Assembly: GCA_030448265.1 (NCBI GenBank)
Contig: JAUJNG010000008.1
Span: forward strand, 49,836-113,835
From: Abditibacterium sp.
GTDB lineage: Bacteria > Armatimonadota > Abditibacteriia > Abditibacteriales > Abditibacteriaceae
Direction: 5' to 3'
DNA: 64,000 nt
A program made the translations under genes and the position numbers. Below are positions 15,509 to 24,547 of this stretch, piece by piece (position 1 is the stretch's first letter; each line of letters starts with the position of its first letter). Below the pieces are notes generated by a model. The model ran no database searches. It saw nothing but the letters and a program-made list of their open reading frames with translations, and had not been told where the DNA came from.

Positions 15509-16984
15509 ATGAGTGAATCAACAGTTGAAAAAGAAGCCGAAATGCTGTCGGCGGAGGCGGCGCGCCAGATTTTGGGCATCAGTCGCACCACGATGCACCG
15601 TTTGCTGACGGGCGGAGAACTGCACGGCTCGAAAGTGGGCGGGCAGTGGCGCTTTCGGCGCGCCGATTTAGATGCCTACGTCGAGCGCGCGCCGCACGAC
15701 ATCGCTGCGGCGGCGCTGCCCGCATTGGAAGCCGAAATTCGCTGGTGGATACCGGCGCCCGAATCGGGAGATGAAGCGGCGACATCGGAAGCGAAAATCG
15801 GCGCTCTGGCGGAGGCGATCCTCTCTCTGGCGCTGCGGCGCGAGGCGTCGGATATTCACATCGAGCCGCGCGCCGATGGCGCTTTGATTCGTTTGCGCGA
15901 CGACGGCGTTTTGGACGACGTTCGCACCCTTCCTTTGCCGCTTCTGGCGCCCCTCGTGGCTCATTTCAAGAAATTGGGCGCCTTAAATGTCGCGGAAACG
16001 CGCGCGCCGCAGCATGGTTGGGTTTCAGTGCCCCTCGCCGGTCGAAAGTGGTCTTTGGCGGTGGCGACTTTGCCAGTGGGCGGCAATGAAGCGCTCACCA
16101 TTGGATTTCAATCTCGCCCGTCGCCAGCGTCGCTGCGCGTTGGTTTTGCAGATTTAGGTTTGCCCGCCGAGGCATTGGAGCGTGTTGGCGAATGGCTGGA
16201 ACAGCCTCATGGACTGATTTTGGTGGTTGGGCCGGAAGGAAGCGGGAAAAACACGACTTTAACCGCTTTGATGGAGCAGCTCACCACGCCGGAACGCAAA
16301 GTGATGGCGGTGGAGGAAGAAACTGTGGTCGTCGTGCCTGGCGCAGTGCAGGTCGAAGCCAACAACACGACAGGGCTTTCGATGGCTCAGGTGCTGCGCG
16401 CGTTCATGCGTCACGATCCCGATATCATCGTCGCGGGCGCAGTGAGCGAACGCGAAGGGGTCGAACTGCTGCTGCGAAGCGCGCACAACGGCCATCTGGT
16501 GCTGGCCGCGATGGATGCCGCATCGTTTTCCGATGTCATCGCGAAGCTGGATGAGATGGAAATCGAGCCGTTCGTGCTATCCAGCGCTCTGCTGGGCGTG
16601 GTCGCGCAGCGCCTGGTGCGCCGCGTGTGCCGCGACTGCACCGTTGACGATGCGCCCGACGCGGCTCTGGTGGAACGCGCGCGCGCGCTGGCGAGCGCGG
16701 GCGGCTACGAAATGCCGGAAAAAGTGAGTTGGAAACGCGGCGCGGGGTGCGCCAAATGTCGCGGAACGGGCGCACGCGGGCGCATCGCGCTTTACGAAGT
16801 GGTTTCCAACGCGGGCGAAATCGCGGCGGCCATCACGCGCCGCGCGCCCAAAGACGAATTGGAAACCCTCGCGCGCGCAGCGGGATCGCTCGATGTGTTC
16901 GCGGCGGGCGTGCGCGCCGCCGTCGAGGGCCAAACTTCGCTGAGCACCTTGTTCGTGTCGCTGGCCGATACGCTTCGCCGTTGA
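15509..16984 (+). CDS. HTH (excisionase-type) fused to a degenerate GspE/PilB-like secretion ATPase
   Basis: 491 residues from the ATG at 15509, with AGGAG 8 bases upstream. Residues 10-60 form an excisionase/MerR-type winged helix (LSAEAARQILGISRTTMHRL, then a strand ending RFRRADLDAYVE). From about residue 95 the protein follows type II secretion/type IV pilus ATPases (ASDIHIEPRADGALIRLRDDG). The active-site signatures deviate. Walker A is GPEGSGKNTT (Asn where Thr/Ser is expected). The Walker B region is DPDIIVAGAVSE instead of ...GEIRD. The His box reads AAMDAAS instead of TLHTN. The zinc-type CxxC pair is kept (about 373 and 413). It is probably a non-canonical or inactive ATPase coupled to DNA binding. 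Confidence 0.85.
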   Translation: MSESTVEKEAEMLSAEAARQILGISRTTMHRLLTGGELHGSKVGGQWRFRRADLDAYVERAPHDIAAAALPALEAEIRWWIPAPESGDEAATSEAKIGALAEAILSLALRREASDIHIEPRADGALIRLRDDGVLDDVRTLPLPLLAPLVAHFKKLGALNVAETRAPQHGWVSVPLAGRKWSLAVATLPVGGNEALTIGFQSRPSPASLRVGFADLGLPAEALERVGEWLEQPHGLILVVGPEGSGKNTTLTALMEQLTTPERKVMAVEEETVVVVPGAVQVEANNTTGLSMAQVLRAFMRHDPDIIVAGAVSEREGVELLLRSAHNGHLVLAAMDAASFSDVIAKLDEMEIEPFVLSSALLGVVAQRLVRRVCRDCTVDDAPDAALVERARALASAGGYEMPEKVSWKRGAGCAKCRGTGARGRIALYEVVSNAGEIAAAITRRAPKDELETLARAAGSLDVFAAGVRAAVEGQTSLSTLFVSLADTLRR

Positions 16985-17000
16985 ATGGCACACTGCTCTG

Positions 17001-18014
17001 GTGCCCAAAAATCCCGTTCCCAGTCGCGCGCAAACGGCGTTCGCGCGCGACATCGACGAATTCATCGCCCACGTTCAGGCCGAGCGCGGGTTTTCGCCTC
17101 ACACCGCGTCGGCTTATCGCCGCGATCTGGAGCAATACGCGCGCTGGATGCTCAAAAACGGCCTGAGCGCACCGCGCCAAATCGAGACAGCGCACGTCAC
17201 GCAGTGGATGCACGACCTGCGCGCCTGCGCGCCGGAGAATTCGCATGGCGGGCGGCTTTACGCGCCCGCGAGCGTGGCGCGCAAACTGGCGGCGGCGCGC
17301 TCGTGGCACAAATTCCTGGCCCGTGAACGGGAGTATCCCGACCCCGCCGCGCGCCTGGAAAGCATCAAAACCGCGCGCAAACTGCCGCGCGTGTTGTCGG
17401 TCGAGCAGGTGCGCGCGCTTCTGGAAGCGCCGCGCGGCGCCGATCTCATCGCCACCCGCGACCGCGCCATCCTCGAACTGCTCTACGCGGCGGGTCTGCG
17501 CGCCTCAGAACTGTGCGCGCTGCGAATTTCCGATCTCGATCTGGAAAACGGACTGGTGCGCCCGCGCGGCAAAGGCGACAAAGAACGCCTGGTGCCGCTT
17601 TCGCGCGCTTCGATGCGCGCCCTCGAAGAGTATCTGGGCGGCGCGCGGCCTCAGCTTTTGGGCGTGCAGTTTGAAACCGGCGGCGCGCCCAAACGCGGGC
17701 GACCACGCAAAATCGCGCCCCCCATCCGTCGTTCGCGGCGCAGCGCAACCCTGTTTGTCGAAGCGGGCGGCGATGCTCTGGCGCGGCTTAATCTGCACTC
17801 GCTTCTCAAACGCTACGCGCGCGAGGCCGATTTACCTGACTGGGTGACGCCGCACACGCTGCGCCACTGTTTCGCCACTCATCTGCTGCACAATGGCGCC
17901 GATTTGCGCGCCATTCAGGAGATGCTGGGGCACGGCGACATCGCCACCACGCAGATTTACACCCACGTCGAAACTCATCATTTGCGCGCTTCATTCAAAC
18001 GCGTCAGCGAGTGA
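17001..18014 (+). CDS. Tyrosine recombinase, XerC/XerD type
   Basis: 337 residues from a GTG at 17001. It has an N-terminal SAM-like core-binding domain (FIAHVQAERGFSPHTASAYRRDL) and a C-terminal catalytic domain. Catalytic residues: Arg in AAGLRASELC, Lys in RGKGDKERLVPL, HxxR in HTLRHCFATHLL, His in LGHGDIATTQ and Tyr in IYTHV. Compared with typical Xer proteins of about 300 residues it has an extra loop of about 35 residues (from about 220) containing KRGRPRK, an AT-hook-like core. It may be the chromosome-dimer resolvase, but nothing in context proves it. The stop codon lies inside the palindrome at 18001-18074. Confidence 0.9.
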   Translation: MPKNPVPSRAQTAFARDIDEFIAHVQAERGFSPHTASAYRRDLEQYARWMLKNGLSAPRQIETAHVTQWMHDLRACAPENSHGGRLYAPASVARKLAAARSWHKFLAREREYPDPAARLESIKTARKLPRVLSVEQVRALLEAPRGADLIATRDRAILELLYAAGLRASELCALRISDLDLENGLVRPRGKGDKERLVPLSRASMRALEEYLGGARPQLLGVQFETGGAPKRGRPRKIAPPIRRSRRSATLFVEAGGDALARLNLHSLLKRYAREADLPDWVTPHTLRHCFATHLLHNGADLRAIQEMLGHGDIATTQIYTHVETHHLRASFKRVSE

Positions 18015-18074
18015 GGCTCCACTGGCACTTTTTAGTTGCAGTTACGCCTCACTCGCTGACGCTTCGCGTTCTCC
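18001..18074. repeat. Palindromic repeat, GCGAAGCGTCAGCGAGTGAGGC family; overlaps the recombinase stop
   Basis: GCGTCAGCGAGTGAGGC (18001-18017) is mirrored at 18046-18062 and continues with TTCGCGTTCTC. The recombinase TGA (18012-18014) is part of the left arm, so its last residues (RVSE) are repeat-encoded. Other copies: 25183, 39372, 46904 and 52729. Confidence 0.9.
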
Positions 18075-18202
18075 ACACTTCAGAGTGAGCGTTCAATCAT
18101 GCGTTTGAAACTCTCATAAACAGAATTGTTTAAAAATGTCAATTTGCGGGTAAAATCTATCATCCTCGAAAATTCCGAGTTCAAAAGGAGACGATTTGCC
18201 CC

Positions 18203-18628
18203 ATGGATATAGCCGAAGTCGGACAAATTTCGCGCGGCACCGTGATTCGGGTGCTGCCTTATGGCGCTCTGGTGCGCCTGGATAATGGAACCCTCGGTTT
18301 GGTGCATATTTCCGAAATCGACGATCATTTCGTGCACAACGTCGCCGATTACGTCATGCCCAACGCGCGCATTGTGGTGAAAGTGATGGCCTGCAAAGCC
18401 GATGGGAAGTATGAATTTTCCATCAAGCGGGCTAAGGGCGAAGTCGTGCCGGATTCGCAGCCCCTCGAATATGAAGCGCCGCCTGAAATCGACAATGGCT
18501 GGGTGGACAAACGCGAAACGCGCGCCGCCTTCGATGAAAAACTGCGCGATTTCCTGAGCGATTCGGGCGAGCGCCTCACCGATTTGAAGCGCCACCACGA
18601 CGCCAAACTGCATCGCCGCTCGCGCTGA
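18203..18628 (+). CDS. S1 RNA-binding domain protein (YabR/CvfD-like)
   Basis: 141 residues. The first 75 residues are a complete S1/OB-fold domain (GQISRGTVIRVLPYGALVRLDNG, then GLVHISEIDDHFV), followed by a charged tail. Size and layout match small S1 proteins such as B. subtilis YugI/YabR, which associate with the ribosome and influence translation. AGGAG lies 12 bases before the ATG, a long spacing. TTGTTT (18126-18131) and TAAAAT (18151-18156) could be a promoter with 19-bp spacing. Confidence 0.85.
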   Translation: MDIAEVGQISRGTVIRVLPYGALVRLDNGTLGLVHISEIDDHFVHNVADYVMPNARIVVKVMACKADGKYEFSIKRAKGEVVPDSQPLEYEAPPEIDNGWVDKRETRAAFDEKLRDFLSDSGERLTDLKRHHDAKLHRRSR

Positions 18629-18992
18629 AACGGTGTCTGCCAGCCCTTGTTTTTCTGTTGCGGCCTCTGCAGAAAAGTGCTGAATCGAGAACTGTCTATA
18701 GCAGAGAAAACGGTCGCACTGCTTACCCCGCCAGAGCAGTTCAATTTTTACGGCTTCGAACCGCGTGGCGACAATAAGAAGAACGACGAGAGGCGGGGAA
18801 CTTGGGGGCAGCGCGCGTAGTTCATTCAATTTCTGGCGCGAGGCGGAAAAGAACGGTCAAGTGGGAACAAGCGTGGCGCAACGAAAATCGCGTCGCTCCG
18901 CTTCCCAAAAGCTGCGGCGCTTTGGAAGAGGCCGGCCTTTCAACGGTTGAGTCCGTGCCGGAAATCGAAAAGCAGTGGTTTCCAGTTAGTGA
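18629..18992. other. Intergenic stretch with nothing recognised
   Basis: 364 bases between convergent genes. Short open frames here overlap the 3' end of the minus-strand glycosyltransferase and show no ribosome-binding site. No strong hairpin or RNA gene was recognised. Confidence 0.5.
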
Positions 18993-20753
18993 TCAGCGGA
19001 CTTTTTTGGCGGGCGCGACAAAATCAAAAGAAAAATTCTTCGGGGCGGGGCGGTTGGAAAACAAGAGAAAATCGTTATTGCGCGCCCACAGAAAAGCTTT
19101 CCCAGGCAAGGGGTTCCCGTCGCGCCGTTTGCGAGAGAGCAGAACGAAAACTCGCCGGCTTTGTTGAAAATAGGGCGTTAAATCGCTGCCGTCGCCCTGC
19201 AAAAACCAGGGCGAGCGGGCAATGGCTTTCGCATCGAGCCAGGAGGTGTTGTTAAAGTTCAAGATCTGAATGGGGCGGCGCAAATAGAAGATGGCGGAAG
19301 GCTGAAAGACATCCACTTGCAGCACGGTTTCTCCAGGGCGCGTCTGGCGGCTTAAAGCGCGGAGCATCGGCGAAGCATCCTCGTAAATGGCAATTCTTCC
19401 CGCCAGGATGAGTAACACCGTAAGAAGCATGGACGCCACCGCAAACTGAATCAGCAAGGCTTTGCGGCCCTCTCTTCGCAGCCAGAAAAAGGCGACCGCG
19501 CCAAACCCGATCATCGCGATAGGGATGATAACTGCGGCGAAAGGCCAGCCGACCTCTTTGGGCAAAGTTTTATCGTTAGTGAGATAAACCGTAGCTCCTG
19601 CGGCGAGGCTGCAATAAGTAATGCCCAACACAACTGTTGTCACCACCACGAGCCATTTCTTTTGTGCCCCGATCTGACTCATGCCGTGGGCGGTGAGTAA
19701 AGCTACAGCAGGAAAAACAGGTAATATATAGGACACCAGTTTGGTATTTGACTTGGACAGAAATAAAACCACCACGACGATCCACACTACTAAATAAAGA
19801 ACCGGACGCTGTGCGGGATGCCTCAGATTTTTTAAGTTCGCCAAACCTGGAAGTAAGAAGGCTGTCCAGGGCATCATACCCAGTAAAATGACCGGCAAAT
19901 AATACCAGAAGGGCTGTTTGGAATGATACTCCTGAGAATCAGCGAAGCGCTCCAGGTTTTGTTGAACGAAAAAAACGTTCCAGAAGCCAGGCCAGTGCAA
20001 CTCCATGACTCCATACCAGGGCAAAGACAGCGCGGTGGCCAGGACAAGGCCAAGCACAACCCCGCGCCAGTTTATAGCGCGCCAGTTCCAGCATAAAGTC
20101 AGGTAGGCCGCGCCCACCAGCAAAGGCAGCGCGACGCCGATGGGGCCTTTGGCAAGCATCGCCATGCCCAGACCGATGCCCGTCACGATATAAGGCCACC
20201 ACCCATTTGCCATGCGGTGATTTTCCTGGCTGCCGGCCAGCCAGAGGCCCCAGAAAGCCGTCGTCATGCCGGCGCATAAAAGCATATCGGTGTTGAGCGT
20301 GCGGCCCAAAGCGGCCGGTAAAAGCGCTGTGGCCCAAATCAAGGATGCTCCAACTCCCGTAGTCTGGTCGAACGCTTGGCGGCCCCAGATGTAAAGCAGA
20401 AACATGACAAAAACTGCCGCCAGAGCCGGAGCCAGCCGGCCCGCCCATTCCGTGGCCCCAAAAACCTTAAACAGCCCGCCCGCAGCCCAATAAACCAGTG
20501 GCGGCTTCACCGGACGAGGAATGGTATTGAGATGGGGAACGATCCAGTCGGCATTACCGCCTGCGATGCCCCCGCTCATTTCGAGAGCCGCAGAAGAATA
20601 ACGCCCTTCATCGGGATTCCAAAAGGGTGCGTAGCTTAATTGGCTTAGTAACAGAATCGCACCCAGTAAAAGCCACCAGGAGGAAAGATGCACGCGAGTC
20701 GAAGGAGAAGTGCCGGACATATTGTGATAAGTGATAACGGAAGACGGTCGCAT
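18993..20753 (-). CDS. ArnT/PMT-like membrane glycosyltransferase (GT39/GT83)
   Basis: About 586 residues with around a dozen membrane helices and a C-terminal soluble domain of about 110 residues. The catalytic Asp-Glu loop after the first helix is WNPDEGRYSSAALEM. IPRPVKPPLVYWAAG is the second conserved loop of polyprenyl-phosphate-sugar transferases. Such enzymes move a sugar (for example aminoarabinose or mannose) from a lipid carrier to lipid A, protein or another acceptor outside the membrane. The start is uncertain (ATG 20753, ATG 20720 or GTG 20777). It is last in a minus-strand group with a methyltransferase and a flippase-like protein. Confidence 0.85.
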   Translation of the reverse strand: MRPSSVITYHNMSGTSPSTRVHLSSWWLLLGAILLLSQLSYAPFWNPDEGRYSSAALEMSGGIAGGNADWIVPHLNTIPRPVKPPLVYWAAGGLFKVFGATEWAGRLAPALAAVFVMFLLYIWGRQAFDQTTGVGASLIWATALLPAALGRTLNTDMLLCAGMTTAFWGLWLAGSQENHRMANGWWPYIVTGIGLGMAMLAKGPIGVALPLLVGAAYLTLCWNWRAINWRGVVLGLVLATALSLPWYGVMELHWPGFWNVFFVQQNLERFADSQEYHSKQPFWYYLPVILLGMMPWTAFLLPGLANLKNLRHPAQRPVLYLVVWIVVVVLFLSKSNTKLVSYILPVFPAVALLTAHGMSQIGAQKKWLVVVTTVVLGITYCSLAAGATVYLTNDKTLPKEVGWPFAAVIIPIAMIGFGAVAFFWLRREGRKALLIQFAVASMLLTVLLILAGRIAIYEDASPMLRALSRQTRPGETVLQVDVFQPSAIFYLRRPIQILNFNNTSWLDAKAIARSPWFLQGDGSDLTPYFQQSRRVFVLLSRKRRDGNPLPGKAFLWARNNDFLLFSNRPAPKNFSFDFVAPAKKVR

Positions 20754-20801
20754 GATCCGGAAGAAATGATTTCTCACGCTTCCAATTTGACTTCACCCTG
20801 C

Positions 20802-20835
20802 GGTAGTGGTCTTCTGCTCGCAGAAGACCGCTACC
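20802..20835. repeat. Hairpin-forming palindrome between two glycan genes
   Basis: GGTAG-T-GGTCTTCTG, loop CTCG, CAGAAGACC-G-CTACC. It has no T-run on either side, so it resembles a repetitive palindrome more than an intrinsic terminator. Confidence 0.65.
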
Positions 20836-20857
20836 CACCCTGCCAACCCAGACACTC

Positions 20858-21481
20858 CTACAAATGCGGATGGGGAGATTTTTTCTCGATCACAACAAAG
20901 GTGGGAGACAAAAGGCCTATGCCTCGCGTGATACGCAGACGAATTAAAAAGTAAGGAAAAAACCCGAACAACTTCGCACTGGGTGGGAAGATTCGCCGGA
21001 TATCCTTAATTCCAAAGAAATGTTTGTGCGTCGGATTTTGCAGCTTTTTTGGCGTTTGCCCAAGACAACGCATTAATGGATAAAACCAGAACGCACTGTT
21101 GGGAGTCGTTAAAACCAAACGTCCATTGGGTTTCAGAACGCGAATAACTTCCTCTCGAAAAAAAACCGGATCGTCGAGATGTTCGATGACTTCAGTGCAC
21201 CACACCAGATCGAAACTTTCATTGGGAAACTGCAACCCCTGATTGACATCCATGACAATACACTCTTTATAATGGTTTTCTACGTCAATAGATGTGACTT
21301 TATAACCCCTGGATTGCAGCCAACGGCTCTGGGCACCTTCACGACATCCCACGTCCAGAGCGCTCTTGCCATGCCCTTTGGAAACAAAAGAAAGTGCGAT
21401 TTGTTTTCCTTTTGTTGTAAAACGACAATTTCCCTGTCCTAAATCAATAGGAACAGATTTAAATAATTGAGTAATGTTCAT
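20858..21481 (-). CDS. Class I SAM-dependent methyltransferase (UbiG/Methyltransf_11-like)
   Basis: 207 residues. Motif I is SALDVGCREGAQSRWLQ (about residues 40-56), TSIDVENHY marks the end of strand 2, FDLVWCTEVIEHLDDP is the family signature at about 90-105, and RVLKPNGRLVLTTPN follows. The C-terminal part is hydrophobic and basic, as in methyltransferases acting on lipid-linked or surface sugars. AT-richer than neighbours. It lies between a flippase-like gene and the ArnT-like gene on the same strand. Confidence 0.85.
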   Translation of the reverse strand: MNITQLFKSVPIDLGQGNCRFTTKGKQIALSFVSKGHGKSALDVGCREGAQSRWLQSRGYKVTSIDVENHYKECIVMDVNQGLQFPNESFDLVWCTEVIEHLDDPVFFREEVIRVLKPNGRLVLTTPNSAFWFYPLMRCLGQTPKKLQNPTHKHFFGIKDIRRIFPPSAKLFGFFPYFLIRLRITRGIGLLSPTFVVIEKKSPHPHL

Positions 21482-21615
21482 ATTCCACAGGTCAACTTAT
21501 TTGATTCAACGGACAACTCAGGGCAACCGGAACAATTCATCCCGACTCGTTATAATCGAATTATACAGGATAGATAAATGTCGTTTATTTTCTCCAAAAG
21601 GTTGTGTCCCCGCTT

Positions 21616-22560
21616 TCACTTCTCCGTTCCATTTCGCAAAAACAGCGCGCCAAGCAGACTTGAAAGCCATATCGTAGTTTGAAACAACAATGACCACGCC
21701 ACGATTTGCCCCTGCAACAGCGTTGGAAAATAAGACTGCAACAGGCCCAGGGCCGTCGCTTCGCGCACGCCCAGTCCGCCGATGCCCACGGGAATCAGGC
21801 CCGACAAGGCCAGGAGCGGGGTCAGCCACCAGAACACGGCCGACGGCACATTCAAATGGGTCGCGCGCGCCAGAGCGATATTTAAAACCACCTGACTGGC
21901 CTGAAAAAGCAGCGACAGCCCCAGCGCGTTCCACAAAGCGCCGCGATGTTGCGGTTGAGCGTAAAAATCGAGCGATTGGCGCAGCGCAGCGAACCGGCCC
22001 GCCCACTTTCCACCACCCGAAAGGCGCCCCGCGAGTTTCCATGCTATCGCAAAAACCGTCAAAAGCAGCACCGCGCCGCCCAGGATGGCCGTTGCGCTGC
22101 CTGCGGTGCCGCGAAACATCAGGCCAAGCCCCGCCAGAAAGAGAAGCGCCGCGAAACCGGTCAGGCGTTCGACCACAACGGAAGCCGCCGCATCGGAAAG
22201 CGAAACGTCCGCCGCGCGGTTCAGCAGCGAGGCGCGTAGGGCATCGCCGCCGATGTTGGTCGGCAGCCACAAATTGCCGAACATTCCGGCCAGATAAAGG
22301 CGGCAGCACGTCCAAAGCGGCACTTCGACGCCGCGTGCGCGCAGCAAAAGCTGCCACTTCCAGGCGCAGAGCGCCTGTCCGAGCCAGCAGAACGCCACCG
22401 ACGCGACCAGGACAAGCGGCGACACCTGTTTCAGCGTCGCCGCGATGTGGCGCGCCGTATCACGCTGCAACAGGATGATCGCCAGAATCAGCGCGCCCAG
22501 AACGGCGCGAATCATCCATTTGCGCGTCGCGCCGGTCGGGAAGCGGAGAGGTTTTTTCAT
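21616..22560 (-). CDS. Lysylphosphatidylglycerol synthase TM-domain/flippase-like protein (UPF0104)
   Basis: 314 residues, essentially all membrane helices (about eight). Typical signature stretches are FGNLWLPTNIGGDALRASLL and VVERLTGFAALLFLAGLG. It corresponds to the membrane domain of MprF without the soluble aminoacyl-transferase domain. Relatives are thought to flip or transport lipids, and many neighbour glycosyltransferases. It probably heads the minus-strand envelope group running down to 18993. The ATG at 22558-22560 is unremarkable; the next gene upstream ends 39 bases away. Confidence 0.85.
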   Translation of the reverse strand: MKKPLRFPTGATRKWMIRAVLGALILAIILLQRDTARHIAATLKQVSPLVLVASVAFCWLGQALCAWKWQLLLRARGVEVPLWTCCRLYLAGMFGNLWLPTNIGGDALRASLLNRAADVSLSDAAASVVVERLTGFAALLFLAGLGLMFRGTAGSATAILGGAVLLLTVFAIAWKLAGRLSGGGKWAGRFAALRQSLDFYAQPQHRGALWNALGLSLLFQASQVVLNIALARATHLNVPSAVFWWLTPLLALSGLIPVGIGGLGVREATALGLLQSYFPTLLQGQIVAWSLLFQTTIWLSSLLGALFLRNGTEK

Positions 22561-22599
22561 CGCTGCAACTTCAGGTCGCTTCCGGCACTTTGACGGGCT

Positions 22600-23370
22600 T
22601 TATTTGCTGCGAATCGTGTTGCGAAGCGGTTTCATCTCCCCAATGCGCGTTTCCAACTCGTCGCCATCGGCAAGCGGGCCGACGCCTTCGGGCGTGCCGG
22701 TCATGATCACATCGCCCGCTTCAAGCGTTATCGCCTGCGACAAAAACGAAATCAGGCGCGCCGGCGAGAAAATCATCTCGCGGGTGTGGCCGTCCTGCCG
22801 AATTTCGCCGTTGAGGAGCGTTTGCACGCTTAAATTCGCCAGGTCTAAACCGGTGTAGATGTAGGGGCCAAGCGGCGCGTAGGTGTCGAGCGATTTGGCG
22901 CGCGCCCACTGCGATTCGCCGCGCTGAATGACCCGATCCGAGATGTCCTGCGCGGGTGTGACGCCCAAAATATGGTCGTGCGCGTCCGCTTCGGGGATGC
23001 GTTTGCCGCCCTTGCCAATAACGAGCGCAAGTTCGGCTTCAAAATCGGTTTTGTGTTCGGGAAAGGCGATTTCTATTTCTCCGCCGTGCGCCAGGAGCGC
23101 CGTGGGCGCTTTGAACCACATGAGCGGGTTTTCGGGAAGTTCGTTGCCGTGTTCGGCGGCGTGCGCGGCGTAGTTGAGGCCGATGGCGAAGAGTTTTCGC
23201 GGCGTCACCGGCGGCAGGATTTGCAACTCTTCGACGCGCGCGCTTTGTCCGCTTCGCGTCGGGTTGCGAAACAGGTCTTCGATGAAATGGGCGATTTCGC
23301 CGTCGTCCGAAAATTCGATTTCAGCGTGGCGCGGCGCGTCGTGGAAAAAAAATTGGCCGTAAACGGGCAT
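22600..23370 (-). CDS. Fumarylacetoacetate hydrolase family protein
   Basis: 256 residues covering the full FAH C-terminal fold. Motifs: LFAIGLNYAAHAAEHG, the metal ligands in DFEAELALVIG, the QDISDRVIQR loop, and the LISFLSQAITLEAGDVIMTG and GTPEGVG signatures. The family covers acylpyruvate hydrolases, oxaloacetate decarboxylases and HpaG-type isomerases acting on aromatic breakdown products. The particular reaction cannot be chosen from sequence, and no aromatic-degradation neighbours are present. Confidence 0.92.
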   Translation of the reverse strand: MPVYGQFFFHDAPRHAEIEFSDDGEIAHFIEDLFRNPTRSGQSARVEELQILPPVTPRKLFAIGLNYAAHAAEHGNELPENPLMWFKAPTALLAHGGEIEIAFPEHKTDFEAELALVIGKGGKRIPEADAHDHILGVTPAQDISDRVIQRGESQWARAKSLDTYAPLGPYIYTGLDLANLSVQTLLNGEIRQDGHTREMIFSPARLISFLSQAITLEAGDVIMTGTPEGVGPLADGDELETRIGEMKPLRNTIRSK

Positions 23371-23420
23371 AACGAATAGATTTTAACCGTCTGCCGGAAC
23401 TGACATTACGCATCGGCGGG

Positions 23421-23515
23421 ATTTTGAACCACAGAGGCACAGAGGAATACGGGAGTTGATGGAGACAGCGTGCCGTTTATTCCCTAATTTTCTCTTCTTC
23501 TCTGTGGTTCAAAAT
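23421..23515. repeat. Palindromic repeat, CCACAGAG family
   Basis: ATTTTGAACCACAGAG (23421-23436) is mirrored at 23500-23515; the inner part is less symmetric. It lies between the divergent FAH-family gene and the dehydrogenase that starts at 23527. Confidence 0.85.
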
Positions 23516-23526
23516 CCCCAAAAATT

Positions 23527-24515
23527 ATGACCAAAGCCGCCTTTTTTGGCCCAACCGAGCAAATCGAGCGCGTTTACGCTCAGGGCCGCCGCGAAATCCT
23601 CGAATCGCGCGCCGATTGTTATCCGCATCTCGTCACACAAGACAATTTTGAGCGGCACGCGCCGCAGTTGGGCGATCTGGAAGTGATTTTTTCGACCTGG
23701 GGCATGCCTGCGCTTTCCCGCTTCAAATCGCGCAATTGCCCGATTTGCGAGCGGTATTTTACGCGGCGGGCAGCGTGCAGCGTTTCGCGCGCCCTTTTTT
23801 GGAGCGCGGCATCGGCGTGGTGAGCGGCTGGGCCGCCAACGGCGTTCCGGTCGCGGAGTGGACGCTGGCGCAGATTCTTCTCGCCAACAAGGGTTATTTT
23901 GGCAACGAACGCGAGTTTCGCGCCGCGCGCTCCAAAAAAGAGGCTTTTCGCGGGCGCGGCAACTTCGGCGCGACGGTTTCCCTGCTGGGCGCGGGCGCGA
24001 TTGGGCGTCTCGTGGTCGAACTGCTGCGCCCGTTTCAACTCCAAATCTGCGTTTTCGACCCGTTTTTAAGCGACGAAAACGCCATCGCGCTGGGCGTCGA
24101 AAAAGTGACGTTGGACGAAGCCTTCGCGCGCGGCGCTGTGGTTTCCAATCACCTGGCGAATTTGCCCGCGACGGTGGGAATGCTGAAGGGCGCCCATTTC
24201 GCCGCGATGCGGCCCCACGCGACGTTCATCAACACCGGACGCGGCGCGACGGTGCGCGAGGCGGAGATGATCGAGGTCTTAAAAAAACGCCGCGATTTGA
24301 CGGCTTTGCTGGATGTCACTTATCCCGAACCGCCGCGCCAGAATTCGCCGCTCTGGAAGATGGAAAACGTGTTTTTGACTTCGCACATCGCCGGTTCGAT
24401 TGGCGACGAAGTGGTGCGGATGGCCGATTATATCATCGAGGAGTTCGAGGCGTGGCAAAGCGGAAAGCCGCTGCGTTATGGCGTGAGTCCGGAGATGCTC
24501 GAAACGATGGCGTAG
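23527..24515 (+). pseudogene. D-isomer 2-hydroxyacid dehydrogenase family protein, frameshifted
   Basis: The N-terminal catalytic-domain part (MTKAAFFGPTEQIERVYAQG to VIFSTWGMPAL) is in one frame. The rest begins at QIAQLPDLRAVFYAAGSVQ one frame over, so about one base is missing near 23715-23735. Downstream the NAD-binding fold (LLGAGAIGRLVVELL), the Arg of NTGRGATVREAE and the His of LTSHIAGSIGDE are intact. The combined protein would be about 329 residues, normal for the family. Substrate is unknown. Could be a sequencing error or a decayed gene. Confidence 0.82.
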
Positions 24516-24547
24516 AGGTGCGAAACTGCGGATTGGGAGGTTTCGCG

